A stretch of 64,000 bases of DNA from Atriophallophorus winterbourni (Eukaryota > Platyhelminthes > Trematoda > Plagiorchiida > Microphallidae): assembly GCA_013407085.1 (NCBI GenBank), contig JACCGJ010012943.1, positions 1 to 64,000 on the forward strand, given 5' to 3'. Below are positions 23,377-35,902 of the stretch, in pieces. The notes under the pieces were generated by a model that saw nothing but the letters and a program-made list of their open reading frames with translations, searched no databases and had not been told where the DNA came from. Position numbers and translations under genes: made by a program. Positions within the stretch are counted from its first letter, which is position 1. Each line of letters opens with the position of its first letter.

Positions 23377-25111
23377 GTAACCCTTTCAGGACGGATGTAT
23401 CCTTTTGGTTACATGAACTTCGCAAGTCATTTTAAGCTAATTTTAACTGAATTTTCCGAATTTTTTTCGCACGGCGGCATACAGAATTTTGTCAACTGCA
23501 AGGTGGTTTTCTTCTTTGTTCGCAATCATCATTGACTTGTCCACAGTGAAAGAGAAAGTATGTGCTGGTACGGGTTTCGAACGTATCCTCACAATTCGCA
23601 GTATTGTGAGCCGAATAAAAATCGTGTGAAAGTCTCAGTTATTATAAATTTTGTTCCAGTATAAACTTAGTCATGCCTACAAAGACATTATGTAAAAAAA
23701 TTAGAATAAATCAGAAAATCTTCGAAATGCGTTGCGTTTAAATAGATGTAACCTTTATGTTACATCCGGCAGAAGTCACCAAAATCGTACAGGCCTGTTG
23801 GAAGTGTCTCACGACCGTGTAGCGCTGATTGTGGCAGATGGCGCACGATCGATAACTGCGGACACTTACTCATACGCCCACGACCCATATCTCCTCTGAT
23901 AGGCATCCATGGTGACCTAACTGATATATTCAAAGGTCCTAGTTATCGAACTTACTGAAAAAAAGGCTTAAGCCTCAAAGCAGTTTCGAGTAATATGAGT
24001 CGAGACAGATATGAGGAGATAAAGCGCTATCTTCACTTTAATGATAACATTTTGCAGAAGAAAGATGGCAACAAAGATGACAAACTATTCAAAATTCGAC
24101 CAATTATGGATTCCATCAAATCGAACTGTCAGAAACTTCCACAAGAACAACATCAAGCCGTGGATGAACAAATCATTGCGCATATATCCTTAAAACAATA
24201 CAATCCAAGAAAGCCACATAAATGGGGGTACAAAGTCATATCTAGAGCAGGATCGAGTGGCCTTATTTATGACTTCGAGATTTATATGGGGAAGGATCGG
24301 AAGAAGGAAGATGTCGAAGTTGGAGTGTCATCAACCTACGCACTTCGGCTTGCTGAAGGTATACCCCAGCACAAGAACTACAAGTTATTTTATGATAACT
24401 GGTTCTCTTCATTGGGCTTATCAAGGAAGCTACAGGAATCTGGTATTCTCAATGTGTTTACCGTCAGGGTGAACAGGCTGAAAAGATGTATACTGAAGAA
24501 TGATAAACTGCTACAAAAAGATGGGAGAGGAAGTTACGACTTCAGAGTTGAAATCAATAGTTATATAATAGCTGTGAAGTGGTTTGACAACAAACCAATT
24601 CACCTACTTTCTTCATATGCGGGAATAGAACCGGCTGATACAGTGATGAGATGGGATCGAAAACAAAAGTCATATGTAGAAGTTGGTAGACCTTTCGTTG
24701 TAAAAGAATATAACAAATTCATGGGGGGAGTCGATTTGTGCAATATGTTGATCGAACTTTATCGTACCGATTTCAAGTCGAAGAAATGGTACATGAGGAT
24801 TTTTTTCTGTGTAAAAGGATTGACTTAAGTAAGGTGTCAAAATGCGATGTAGCTCTGTGTCTGACCTACGATAAAACATGTCATAGAGGCTATCACAGAA
24901 AAGTACAATGCAGTACCATAAGGAAATGACGCCTGAAAACTAATGACTTCTGCCGGATGTAACCAATTGGTTACATTTTGTTATTTTCTCAATTAGGTGA
25001 ATATCACAAACTTTTTATATTATTTGTGTTATTTCACCCCTGGGCAACTCGTTTCCGAAGAAAAAATATTTTATTTCGGGTTAAAAAATAATTCAGGCAT
25101 GAAAGGGTTAA
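23377..25111 (+). mobile_element. piggyBac-like DNA transposon, decayed
   Basis: The ends read GTAA-CCCTTTCAGG (left, 23377-23390) and CATGAAAGGG-TTAA (right, 25098-25111). The terminal CCCTTTCA is inverted at the two ends and sits in a TTAA-type target duplication, with the left copy mutated to GTAA. Inside, a further inverted pair (23745-23778 and 24944-24976) flanks the transposase. At about 1.73 kb it is short for the family, so the N-terminal coding part is mostly lost. Confidence 0.8.
23936..24828 (+). pseudogene. piggyBac-like transposase, C-terminal two thirds
   Basis: A DDE-type transposase of the piggyBac/PGBD family. The open part (23995-24828, 277 aa) begins MSRDRYEEIKRYLHFNDN, a hallmark of the catalytic domain. 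The acidic residues are in family context: VDEQIIAHISLKQYNPRKPHKWGYK-type block near residue 57, LFYDNWFSS near 130 and MGGVDLCNM near 247. The frame extends upstream to GPSYRTY, where TGA at 23956-23958 replaces the expected Trp codon. The protein stops soon after KSKKWYMRIFF, so the C-terminal Cys-rich domain is missing. It is an inactive relic. Confidence 0.85.
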
Positions 25112-26479
25112 TGACCATCTCTGCAAACGGGCATTTCGCGGCATTTTAAGTTTGACGGACAGCATTTGGCGATGTGCTGCTCGATCTGAACATGATAACA
25201 CTATTGAATGTCTCAGTTTCTTACTCAAATTGATCACTTGATTAGCACAAGCATTTTTTATTACTAAACATGTTGAATGGATCAAAAATGCTATGAATAT
25301 TTGAATAAATTAAGTGTTACTAAATTGAATTCGGTCGAACGTTTCTTCCGCCACAACTGGTGTTTCAAACGATTTAGTCGGGGTGTTTTTCAACAACTTA
25401 GACTGATGTAATGAAAAGAAACTGATTGCCTTCCGCTGATGACACAAAGAAGTTAACCACGGTTATCAAGAGTAAGGATGGCAAAGTCCTGTAAAGGAAA
25501 CGAATCAGTTGTGTGACTGGTCTGATAAAAACTGTCAAACAGCTTGAACAAGTTTGTATCTATACATTCAATGACTGCGTGAGCGTCAAAGACAAACTGT
25601 TTGACGGTCTGTAAAGTATGGCAGATTCCGGACAACGTATCTCAGAATCAATTAAGACGGGCGTGGAATAACTGAACCCATATATAAGGAATAAATTAGA
25701 ATCCTTTAACTTTTTGTGTACTCGCCGTTGCCAATTTTCCAAAACGTCGAGTTTTTTCTCAGTTAACAGAGAGAGATTGCTGTCCAATTGCATTTAAATC
25801 TGATTTCATACAAATAAAAAACGTTGCAGAAAATGAACGACAACGAAAAAGACCGACAATTGCCCAGCAGGCACATGGTACCCGATTTTATATTGGTAAT
25901 TTCTTAGGTTTTAAGCGGATGTGTCGCAATAGTACCTGAGTCACGTTTAATATCAACGAATTTAGTTGATAACCACCGAATAAAAAAGTTATAGTCCACA
26001 AATTGCGTATTTCTGTCAGTTGACAGTAATCTGCTAGTTTACCGTCCAATAAATATTGTCTAATACGCTTTGATGTACTGTACCGTACTGTATTGTAATA
26101 CCTATGTATTATAATAGTTTAAAATTTGATATAGTCCGCGAAAATAAGGCAATGCAAGCTGAGCTCATGAGGCAGATCATTTACATACACTTGGAACATA
26201 GCGGGTAGAGATTAATTCAAACGATGTGCTCTCATACTTTTGGATCTTATTGTTCGCTTTATTAACGGATCTAGACGGTTCTTATATCATTGAACTCGTC
26301 TCAACTTCCTCATTCGGAATATACTATTTTCAAGTCGGAGTAACGCGAATTCTTGAAAATCAAAACTTCCAGTTTCTACCCAACATTGCATACGCGTGCA
26401 ACATTGCTTTCAATCCAGAATAACGCAACAACTCGGATACCATCAGGAAGATCTTGCTATTTGGTATTTACTGACTGTT
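25112..26479. other. No recognisable gene
   Basis: AT-rich, with short frames on the minus strand (25034-25285, 25560-25793) lacking motifs. The right part may contain the 5' UTR of LINE C, whose 5' limit I cannot fix. Confidence 0.4.
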
Positions 26480-26659
26480 ATTTCAACACTGTCGGATCAA
26501 ATCTCACAGAACAGCCTTTGTGTGAAAGTGTACGCCATTTTACTGTCCATTGGATTGCACTGCATCGCATCCACTCGTTCTTGCACTCCACCGAGAGACA
26601 CCGATCGATAATCGAGCGCTTCGCCCAGTGTATCGAACCGATCTCGCGAAATTGTAACA

Positions 26660-28020
26660 ATGACCGACAACGTGACCTTAAACGGACCTGACGTGACCTT
26701 AAACGGACCTGACGACGAGGCTTGTAAAAAGTGCAAACTTTGTCAAAAGTTGGTAAGTCCCAGATCGCGTCAAGTCAAATGTTACTTGTGTTCAATTGCT
26801 ATTCATGCGAACTGTGAAAAGTATTTATCACCCGAATCTGTGACTCTAATTAATAATGAAAAATTACCAGGCATTTGCTATATATGTAATCCATGCAGAT
26901 TGAAAGTAAATAGTGATTTATCAAGAGCCGAAAACTCTGATTCAATTATGGAAAGACGCATGTTCGCTGTAGAGGCGAACCTTAAACGGCTTGAAAACAC
27001 GTTAGAGTCTTTCCAAACATTTGCGTGTCAGAAAGCACTGAAACCAGTTCTAAACGCAGTCCCTAACCACATTAACCGCAAGTCTTACAGGGAAGCGCTA
27101 ACTACTACGGAAATGCTGATTTCTCCCGAAATCGACCAAGGTCCCTTCCAACAGCTCGGTACGACCGATGAGTCTGCGAATCTGACCTGCAGTCAAGTGA
27201 ATGAAAGTTCTGAATTATCGAAGGATGTGCATAAGCTTGAACACTAAAACCCTCCCAAAGACAAACATTGATGATCTAACGGTAATTTGTAGTAATCTTG
27301 TTGAATCAACTTCGCCATCGCTAAAGCAACGCGAAGCAGATGACAGGAATCAATGGAATGACCTTTGCAGAAGCTTAGATATCACTGCCTCACCTGCGTC
27401 GCTGACGCGATTGTTTAGACCCCCGAACTCACCTCGTGCGAACACACCCAGGTTACTGCGTGTAGTGCTCATGTCCGTCCAAGATGTAGAAAATATGTTG
27501 CTCTCCTCATCCCTCTTAGTTGTAAACAAATCGACTTTGCGAATATTTCCAGACGTTCCTTGGGAAGAACGGCAAATTCGTCGCAATAATCCGGAACTAG
27601 CGAAAGAGGCTACAAATCGCAGAGCTGTTATAGTTCATGGTGTACCCATTTCGAACGAAGTAGAATCCAGCAAACGTCTGCAACACGATTGCAGTGAATG
27701 GAGATTTTTACAAGAGATTCTAGGTTTAAAGGGTGTAATAACTACTCATGTTATGCGCCTTATACCGAAAAAAGAAACGCATCAGCCTCCTTCTCTCAAA
27801 ATATCATTCCGCACAGATGAGATGAAGGATAGAATACTCGAGGCGTGGTATCAATGTCGAAAATTTGCACCTCCTGAAATTCGTATTCGGGCTGTATATG
27901 ACATAAAACGAACGAACACCATTGTTCCTGAAATGACTTCGCTACCAAGTCAATCAAATGCACCTGAGACTAAAAACGTGGAGCAGCCGACCAATTCTGG
28001 GTCGTCAACAAAAATCAAAT
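26660..28020 (+). pseudogene. LINE C ORF1, frameshifted
   Basis: The first part (26660-27247) starts MTDNVTLNGPD, a 7-residue unit repeated in tandem. The PHD-like finger is CKLCQKLV, CYLCSIAIHANCEKYL and CYICNPC, followed by a coiled-coil-like segment (RMFAVEANLKRLENTLESF). After a frameshift the second part continues at 27201 with DLTVICSNLVES, LTRLFRPPNSP, DVPWEERQIR and PPSLKISFRTDEM. It is the RNA-binding ORF1 of CR1 elements. No stop separates its 3' end from the endonuclease. Confidence 0.8.
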
Positions 28021-30640
28021 CTCTATCATGCTGTTACACCAATGGTCAGAGCCTTCTGGGCAAGTTTACTGAACTGTATTCACGTGCGACCGTGGCGTCT
28101 TGGGATTTGATTGCAGTGACAGAAACCTGGTTGTGTAATTCTATACACGATTCTGAACTTAAAATCCCTCATATGATGATTTACCGAAAAGATCGAGCAA
28201 CAAAAGGTGGTGGTGTCCTCCTCTACTTACATGAAAGCATCAACTGCACTATACTTCTCTCCCCCGAGTTAGATGTCCCAGATACATTGTTTTAATGTAC
28301 CGACCCTTGCAACACACATTACTGGTGACGATTCATTCAAAAGCTTTCTTCAAGAAATAATGACTTCCACCCCTCTTTACAACCATAAGCAACAACCAAC
28401 GCGATTTCGATCTGAACAAACCCCATCTAGCCTGGACCTCATACTTACAAACGAAGAACTCATGATAGAATCTGTTTCCTATACAGCTCCACTCGGATTG
28501 AGTGATCATGTTGTCATGACATTTGATTATACTTATCAATACGAACCAGCGGGAAATACTCAACGAACGTATACAGCTGTGAACTATGACTTGCTTCGAG
28601 CTCTTGCTACTGCAAATCGATGGGATTTTCTTGAACTCAAATCAGCTAAGGAAATCTGGGAAACGTTTTACAGCCAACTTCGTATTATCATTGACTTATC
28701 ATCGAAGGTAAAAATAATATCCAGCAAACAGCGTCCGAAAAAGCCTATCAGAAGCAGTACTCGGAAATGGATGTGTAAACGTGACAATGCCTGGTACAAA
28801 TACTTGGACGATCATTCTGGGATAACTTGGTGCTACTACACGTTATTGCGAAATAAGTGTGTCTGCCTCATTCGAAAAGACAGAAAAGATTACCAAATCA
28901 GTCTTGTCGAAAAATTCATTATAAATCCCAAAGCATTGTATAGACACGTCAACGACCTCCGGAATGTTAAAATGGGAATACCGCCACTGGTCTCTGGTAC
29001 TGGAATAGTGACGTCATTTAAAGATTGCGCTAACGTTTTCCGACAACAATTTGCATCAGTTATCTCACAAGTGTCGACCCATAGACAGCCCTTAAACTCT
29101 GACAGCTGCAGCCTGCCAATTCTTCAGGGGGTGGAGTTCCCCCCAACGTTGTTCAAACAAAATTAATGACGATGAAGAGAACAGGCTCACCCGGTATAGA
29201 CAATATACACGCAAACATTTTGCACAATCTATCTTCCGAGTTGGCAATACCGACATCTGACGTATTCACGATGATGTTCGAGCAGAGCTTTGTACCAGAA
29301 ACTTGGAAAACTGCCCTGATTAGTCCCATCTACAAGGGTGGTAAAAGAAATGATCCTTTAAACTATCGCCCGATAGCGTTATTACCAGTGCTATCCAAAG
29401 TAATGGAGTCCATAATAGCTGATGCCTTACGGAATCACTTTGAGATTAATAATTTAATCTCCGAGGCACAGCATGGATTCAGGAAAAAACGATCCTGTCT
29501 GACAAACTTGCTATTAGCAAAAGAATCTTGGTCTGAGCTACTGGATGCCGGCCACTCCGTAGACGTAATTTATATCGATTTCTCAAAAGCCTTCGATCGT
29601 GTGAATCACGAAATACTTTCGTCGAAACTACTCACCTACGGAGTACAGGGTAAACTCCATGCATGGATTAAAGAATGGTTGATATCTCGTGAGATGTACG
29701 TGAGAGTCAAAAACGAACTATCCGAGTCGATTAAAGTTGCCCGTGGTGTCCCACAAGGATCAATCCTCGGACCGCTTTTGTTTTTAATATATATAAACGA
29801 CTTGCCTACTGTATTACAGTCGTCCGTGCTTATTTTCGCTGATGACGCAAAGCTTTGGCGCAAGATAGACTCCACAGACGACACACAGAACCTGCAACGG
29901 GATCTCGATATGATTCACACTTGGTCCGTAGACAACGAAATGCCCCTGAATGCTTCGAAATGCAGCCTATTGTCTCTCAACTGCAAGTCGAGCAAAGAAT
30001 ATTATCTTGGTCGCACTGTTATTAAACCCGCCTCCTCCGAAAAAGATTTAGGTGTGATTATCCAATCAGACTTAGGAAACTCAATGCAATGTCGACTGGC
30101 TGCCTGCAAAGCTGAAAACAACTTGGGTCTCCTTAAAAGCGTCCTAGGTTCGTTTGACCCTAATATTGCCTGCAAATTGATTTTAACGTACATCCGTCCT
30201 CATGTTGAATATGCTATACCGGCATGAGATACTTGGTTGAAAAAAGATATTCTGCTATTGGAAACTTCACAGCGCAGAGCGACAAAACTCGTCCTGGGAC
30301 TATCAAATTATCCATACGAAACGCGACTTAGATTATTGAATTTGATTTGGGCGAAATACAGACGGAAACGAGGAGCACTTATATTTATTTGGACAGTGCT
30401 TAATCAAACAAATCATCCTTGCGGTCATTTGTTTCATCTTTCCCATAACACACATCTGCGAGGTCACCAATTAAAAGTTTACCAACAGCATAGCACGTTG
30501 AACTGCCGCAAATATGCATTTTCCGTTCGCAATGTGCAACTGTGGAACAGTTTACCTACTCATGTGGTACAATCTGGAACTGTTGAAGTTTTCAAAAAAT
30601 CACTAGATATCCACATGGAAAAGTATGTTTTTTTATGTTT
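28021..30640 (+). pseudogene. LINE C ORF2 (endonuclease with deletion, near-intact RT)
   Basis: The endonuclease starts CCYTNGQSLLGKFTEL, with VTETWL and GGGVLLYLHES. It then breaks at DVPDTLF* (28295) and resumes with LYNH and SLDLILTN...LSDHVVMTFDY (28273-29166). The segment with IGVIYRSP and GDFNLP is missing, so the nuclease is dead. The RT (29166-30227) has NYRPIALLPVLSKV, QHGFRKKRSCLTNLL, DFSKAFDRVNH, GVPQGSILGPLLFLIYIN and FADDAKLW, all with normal catalytic residues. A TGA replaces Trp near 30225, and the C-terminal block follows to LWNSLP and beyond. Confidence 0.85.
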
Positions 30641-30815
30641 GACAATAATCTACCAATATTTTGATATTTTTTACCATCCGACCCGATGTACATTTTTGTG
30701 GGTCTTGTAAAGCATAGCTTTTTACCTGCATATAATCTATGAATAATCTATGAATAGAACTTATGTTTGGGAACCCTGGAATTGGAACGGGTGATGGTTG
30801 ACTGAATGTTTTGTG

Positions 30816-30858
30816 TGGTGCTCACCTTGTGTTCGCCGAGCTTGCGTAGTTGTTCTTG
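30816..30858 (-). repeat. 43-bp terminal direct repeat, 3' end of PLE array
   Basis: Identical to 40906-40948. On the minus strand it starts CAAGAACAACTACGC and ends GAGCACCA. The sequence to its left is flanking DNA next to the tail of LINE C. Confidence 0.85.
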
Positions 30859-30892
30859 GACGTTTCGTCATCAGGCTAGATGACATCATCAG
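30858..30892 (-). ncRNA. Hammerhead ribozyme-like motif, PLE copy 1
   Basis: Minus strand: CTGATGA, then helix II GTCATC/GATGAC (6 perfect pairs, loop TAGCCT), then GAAACGTC. Cleavage would fall after GAAACGTC, at 30859/30858. Helix I can pair the following CAAGA with TTCTG (one mismatch in this copy). Helix III would be the self-complementary ACGT, which needs a partner molecule. Confidence 0.65.
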
Positions 30893-30963
30893 CAGAACTT
30901 CTTTCGAAGCGTCTTGTAGTTGGAATTCGTTGGTTATTATACCGCTTGTCTGTCCGTTCACGG

Positions 30964-33385
30964 TCACTCCCGCTGATTGGTCGAGTTCATGTTATGCCTT
31001 CTCCGTGAGCGGTTTCTCATTGGTCCATATGTTGCAGCCAGTTGGAGGTGCTGGTTGATTGAATTTGTTGTTGAGTGCCACGCTTCCAGAAATTCTCGCG
31101 CCCGTCGGTCGTTTCCTCTGGCTAATATTCTTGTGCGGTCCCAGTCGAACTGATGTCCAAATTGATCAATATGTATTGAAATCAGTGAATTCCGGTCATG
31201 TCTGCGTACGGCCAACTGGTGTTCATGTAGTCTTGTGCTGAGTTTGCGACCTGTTTGTCCGACCGTAGTTTCTTTCGCAGTCCTGCATGAAATCTTGTAA
31301 GACGACATTCGAACTGTTCTTCTTTTGCCACTTTGTGCTTTCGTGTTGTTGAAGTGTTGCGGATGTTGATGCTGGTTTATGCGCAATGTCGATTCCAAGT
31401 GGCCGAAGTCCCCGCGCTGCGATTTCGGAGATATATGTTGGATTAGGCAGAGTGCGTCTGCTTCTGTTTGTCTTCTGGGTGGTCGTTGTTGGGGCGGTTG
31501 ACCTGTTTTGCGTAGTAGGAACGTCGGGATATCCGTTTGGCTGAAAACTTTGAACAGATATTCTTCTTCTTTTCTCCTCAGTTCATCTGTACTGCAGTGG
31601 GTTGCCGCTCTTTTGAATAAAGTTCTGACGCAGCTGCGTTTGTGAGTGTTTGGGTGCTTGCTGTGAAAGTTCAGTATTCGATCCGTGTGTGTGGTTTTCC
31701 GGTAGACGCAGGTCTCTAACGTTCCATCGCTTGTCCGCTTCACTTGAACATCCAGAAATGGTAAACAACCGTCAACTTCAGTTTCCTTGGTAAATTGGAT
31801 TCCGGTAAATACACAATTGAGCAGTCGATGTGATTCATCCAGTTCTGTACGTTTCATAATCACGAAGGTGTCGTCCACGTAGCGGATCCATAATTTTGGT
31901 CGGATTATTGGTAGGGCAATTCGTTCTAAACGTTGCATAACTGCTTCAGCAACTAAGCTGGAAATCGGCGATCCCATTGGCGTTCCTCGGATTTGTTCAT
32001 ATATCTTTCCATTGAACTTGAAGTGTGTTTGAAGACACAGCTCGATCAGTTCCATTAAACTTTCGTGTGTCAGTCGATTTCCATTATGTTCCGTTCCTTT
32101 TTCATTGATTAACGATGATATAGTTTGCTTAGCGAGTGTTCTGTCGATTGACGTGAATAGTGCCGTTACGTCGAAAGAAACCATTAGTTCGTCCTCTTCG
32201 ATCTTCACGTTCTTCAGTTTCCGCAAAAATTGTTCGGCAGAGTTGACCGAATGTTCCGAATCTGCTACTAGCTATAACAATTTTCTCCGCAGCTCTTTCG
32301 ATAACTTGTATGTTGGTCCTACGGGCAAAGAAACTATTGGGTGCAATGGAATATTTTCTTTGTGTATTTTTGGTAATCCGTAGAATTTTGGTATAGTGGA
32401 GTCTTGCGGTTTCATTCTCGTTTCTTCTACTCCATTCAGTTGTCCCATGAACTTCAATTTCTTCAAGGTTGCGTTGATTTTCTTTTCAAGTCGTTTTGTC
32501 AAGTCTTCGTTTATCCGTCTGTACGTTGTTGTGTCACGGAAGTAGTTTGTTCAGCTTTTCGTCGATATATTCTGGCCTTGTCATTCACGACGGTCATTCT
32601 TCCTTTGTCACGGGAGTATAACGTATTTCTGGTCCAGTTTTCAGTTTGTTCAATGCTTTGATTTCCTGTTTAATTGAGGAGTTGTTTCTATGTTTCCTGT
32701 AGTGCGGGTAAACAATTCTTTGTCGGACTCTTCGCGCGTATCTTCTGATAAGGTATGGACTTCAATATCGACGCCAAATAGCGACAAACTGGTGTGATCA
32801 GCGTCTTTCAAGTTGACAGTGAGGCACTCCGGAATGCGTTTGTTCGTTCTCATAAGGGGTCTGTTGGATAGGTTCTTGACCCAAAGTTCCCCGCTGGTAT
32901 TGTCCTGATAAGGGGTGATATTGTGAATTTTGTTTTCCAGGTCACGTCGCTTGTTGGCTTTGGCTTTTCGGGTCGTTATTGTGATGGCGTTTTCTAAACG
33001 TTGCGTCAGTTCAGGTCCAAATCGGTCTTCACACTTTTGTCTCTCAATGTTGATTATGTCTGCGTATTTCTTCAAGCGGTTGTGTGCATCTGAAATGAGC
33101 ATTCCCAGCCATTCTCGGTTTTGATGTTCCATTAGTTTCCAGGCACGTGGATTGTTGATTGGGGGTCGTCGTTGTAAGGATTTCGGGGTCAGGTTTCTGC
33201 GTTGGCACTCGTGTAGAAAAAAGAGTTGTTCATAGGTTGCAGCTGTTCTTCCACTAAAGCTTTCCCAGCGTCTAGCGTTTTTAAGCGTTGATCGCCCAAA
33301 TTGTTCAGCAATGGAGGAAAATATTCGTAGCTCAGGATGTGGATGGTGCTCACCTTGTGTTCGCCGAGCTTGCGTAGTTGTTCTT
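30964..33385 (-). pseudogene. PLE unit 1: RT plus GIY-YIG endonuclease, frame-damaged
   Basis: Penelope RTs lengthen DNA from a nick; the C-terminal GIY-YIG nuclease is thought to make it. The N-terminal part is open at 32650-33495 (RIFSSIAEQFGRSTL, WLGMLISDAHNRLKKYADI). The RT part is open at 30964-32226: VSFDVTALFTSID (motif A), GTPMGSPISSLVAEAV (B) and WIRYVDDTFVIM (C). The GIY-YIG segment near 31245-31340 is altered by compensating indels: the CxxC and the Tyr before VGQTGRKLSTRLHEH are lost. Indels also interrupt 32220-32300 and 32515-32880. Confidence 0.85.
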
Positions 33386-33420
33386 GGACGTTTCGTCATT
33401 AGGCTAGATGACATCATCAG
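33386..33420 (-). ncRNA. Hammerhead ribozyme-like motif, PLE copy 2
   Basis: Same layout as the other copies, with one C-A mismatch in helix II (AATGAC instead of GATGAC). Helix I pairs CAAGA with TTTTG. It lies at the unit 2 to unit 1 junction, about 70 nt after the GIY-YIG stop. Confidence 0.6.
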
Positions 33421-33491
33421 CAAAACTTCTTTCGAAGCGTCTTGTAGTTGGAATTCGTTGGTTATTATACCGCTTGTCTGTCCGTTCACGG

Positions 33492-35902
33492 TCACTCCCG
33501 CTGATTGGTCGAGTTCATGTTATGCCTTCTCCTTGAGCGGTTTCTCATTGGTCCATATGTTGCAGCCAGTTGGAGATGTTGGTTGATTGAATTTGTTGTT
33601 GAGTGCCACGCTTCCAGGAATTCTCGCGCCCGTCGGTCGTTTCCTCTGGCTAATATTCTTGTGCGGTCCCAGTCGAACTGATGTCCAAATTGATCAATAT
33701 GTATTGACATCAGTGAATTCCGGTCATGTCTGCGTACGGCCAACTGGTGTTCATGTAGTCTTGTGCTGAGTTTGCGACCTGTTTGTCCGACGTAGTTCTT
33801 CTCGCAGTCTCTGCATGTAATCTTGTAGACCACATTCGACTGTTCTTCTTTTGCCACTTTGTCTTTCGTGTTGTTGAAGTGGTTGCGGAGTGTCGATGCT
33901 GGTTTATGCGCAATGTCGATTCCAAGTGGCCGAAGTACCCGAGCTGCGATTTCGGAGATATGTTGGATATAGGACAGAGTGCGTCTGCTTCTGTTTTCTT
34001 CTGGGTTTCTTTGTTGGGGGCGGTTGAACCTGTTGCGTAGTATGAAGCTTCTTGGATATCCATTTTTCTTGAAAACTTTGAACAGATATTCTTCTTCTTT
34101 TCTCCTCAGTTCATCTGTACTGCAGTGGGTTGCCGCTCTTTTGAATAGAGTTCTGACGCAGCTGCGTTTGTGAGTGTTTGGGTGCTTGCTGTGAAAGTTC
34201 AGTATTTGATCCGTGTGTGTGGTTTTCCGGTAGACGCAGGTCTCTAACGTTCCATCGCTTGTCCGCTTCACTTGAACATCCAGAAATGGTAAACAGCCGT
34301 CAACTTCAGTTTCCTTGGTAAATTGGATTCCGGTGAATACACAATTGAGCAGTCGATGTGATTCATCCAGTTCTGTACGTTTCATAATCACGAAGGTGTC
34401 GTCCACGTAGCGGATCCATAATTTTGGTCGGATTATTGGTAGGGCAATTCGTTCTAAACAATGCATAACTGCTTCAGCAACTAAGCTGGAAATCGGTGAT
34501 CCCATTGGCGTTCCTCGGATTTGTTCATATATCTTTCCATTGAACTTGAAGTGCGTTTGAAGACACAGCTCGATCAGTTCCATTAAACTTTCGTGTGTCA
34601 ATCGATTTCCATTATGTTCCGTTCCTTTTTCATTGAGTAACGATGATATAGTTTGCTTGGCGAGTGTTCTGTCGATTGACGTGAATAGTGCCGTTACGTC
34701 GAAAGAAACCATTAGTTCGTCCTCTTCGATCTTCACGTTCTTCAGTTTCCGCAAAAATTGTTCGCGGAGTTGACCGAATGTTCCGAACCTGCTACTAGGT
34801 ATAACAATTTTCTCCGCAGCTCTTTCGATAACTTGTATGTTGGTCCTCCGGGCAAAGAAACTATTGGGCGCAATGGAATATTTTCTTTGTGTATTTTTGG
34901 TAATCCGTAGAATCTTGGTATAGTGGAGTCTTGCGGCTTCATTCTCGTTTCTTCTACTCCATTCAGTTGTTCCATGAACTTCAATTTCTTCAAGGTTGCG
35001 TTGATTTTCTTTTCAAGTCGTTTTGTCAGGTTTTCGTTTATCCGTCTGTACTTGTTTGTGTCACGGAGTAGTTGTCATCTTTCTCGATAATTCTCCTTGT
35101 TCATTACGACTGTCCATTCTTCCTTGTCACGGGAGTATAACGAGTTCTGTCCTCGTTCGTTTGTTCAATGCTTTGATTTTCCTGTTTATTGAGTGAGGTA
35201 TGTTTCTATTTCCTGGTACGTGCGGGTACATTTTCTTTTGTCCTGACTTCTTCGCGCGTATCTTCTGATAGGTATGAGACTCAATATCGCTCCAAATTAG
35301 CGACAAACTGGTGTGATCAGCGTCTTTCAAGTTGAGTTGAGGCACGTCCGAGAATGCTTTGTTCGTTTCTAATTAAGGGGTCTGTTTGGATAGGTTCTTG
35401 ACCCAAGGTTCCCCGTCTGTCATTGTCCGATCAGGGGGTGATATTGTGATTTTGTTTTTCCAGGTCCGTCGCTTGTTGGCTTTGGCTTTTCGGGTCGTAT
35501 TGTTGATGGCTTTTTTCTAAACGTTGCGTCAGTTCAGGTCCAACTCCGGTCCTTCACACTTTTGTCTTTCCATGTTGATTATTCTGCGTATGTCTTCAGC
35601 GATTGTGTGCACCTGACATCAGCATTCCCAGCAGTCCTCGTTTTGATGTTCCATTAGTTTCCATGCCGTGGATTGTTGATTGGTGGTCGTCTTTGTAGGA
35701 TTTCGGGGTCAGTTCTGCGTTGGCACGCGGGGAGAACAAGAGTTGTTCATAGGTTGCAGCTGTTCTTCCACTAAAGCTTTCCCAGCGTCTGGCGTTTTTA
35801 AGCGTTGATCGCCCAAATTGTTCAGCAATAGAGGAAAATATGCGTAGCTCAGGATGTGGATGGTGCTCACCTTGTGTTCGCCGAGCTTGCGTAGTTGTAC
35901 TT
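33492..35902 (-). pseudogene. PLE unit 2: best GIY-YIG copy, broken N-terminal part
   Basis: The open frame 33492-34754 covers the RT from VKIEEDELMVSFDV through YVDDTFV to the endonuclease VVYKITCRDCEKNYVGQTG. This keeps the CxxC pair, the YVG (for YIG) motif, the Arg in LSTRLHEH and the Glu in REFLEAWH. It is the only unit with an intact-looking nuclease. Upstream (34755-35740) single-base indels destroy the frame, although the nucleotide sequence still aligns with unit 4. Confidence 0.85.

Larger units (their letters stand above)
26480..30755 (+). mobile_element. CR1-like LINE C, near full length
   Basis: Complete order of parts: ORF1 with zinc finger, RRM-like region, endonuclease, RT, C-terminal block, a 3' hairpin (30710-30720) and a short tandem tail (AATCTATGAAT, about 30737-30758). 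The 5' limit is approximate. Damage: a frameshift within ORF1 near 27230, an internal deletion in the endonuclease near 28295, a frame change near 29166 and a stop near 30225. The RT core is otherwise intact. It lies directly beside the PLE array. Confidence 0.85.
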
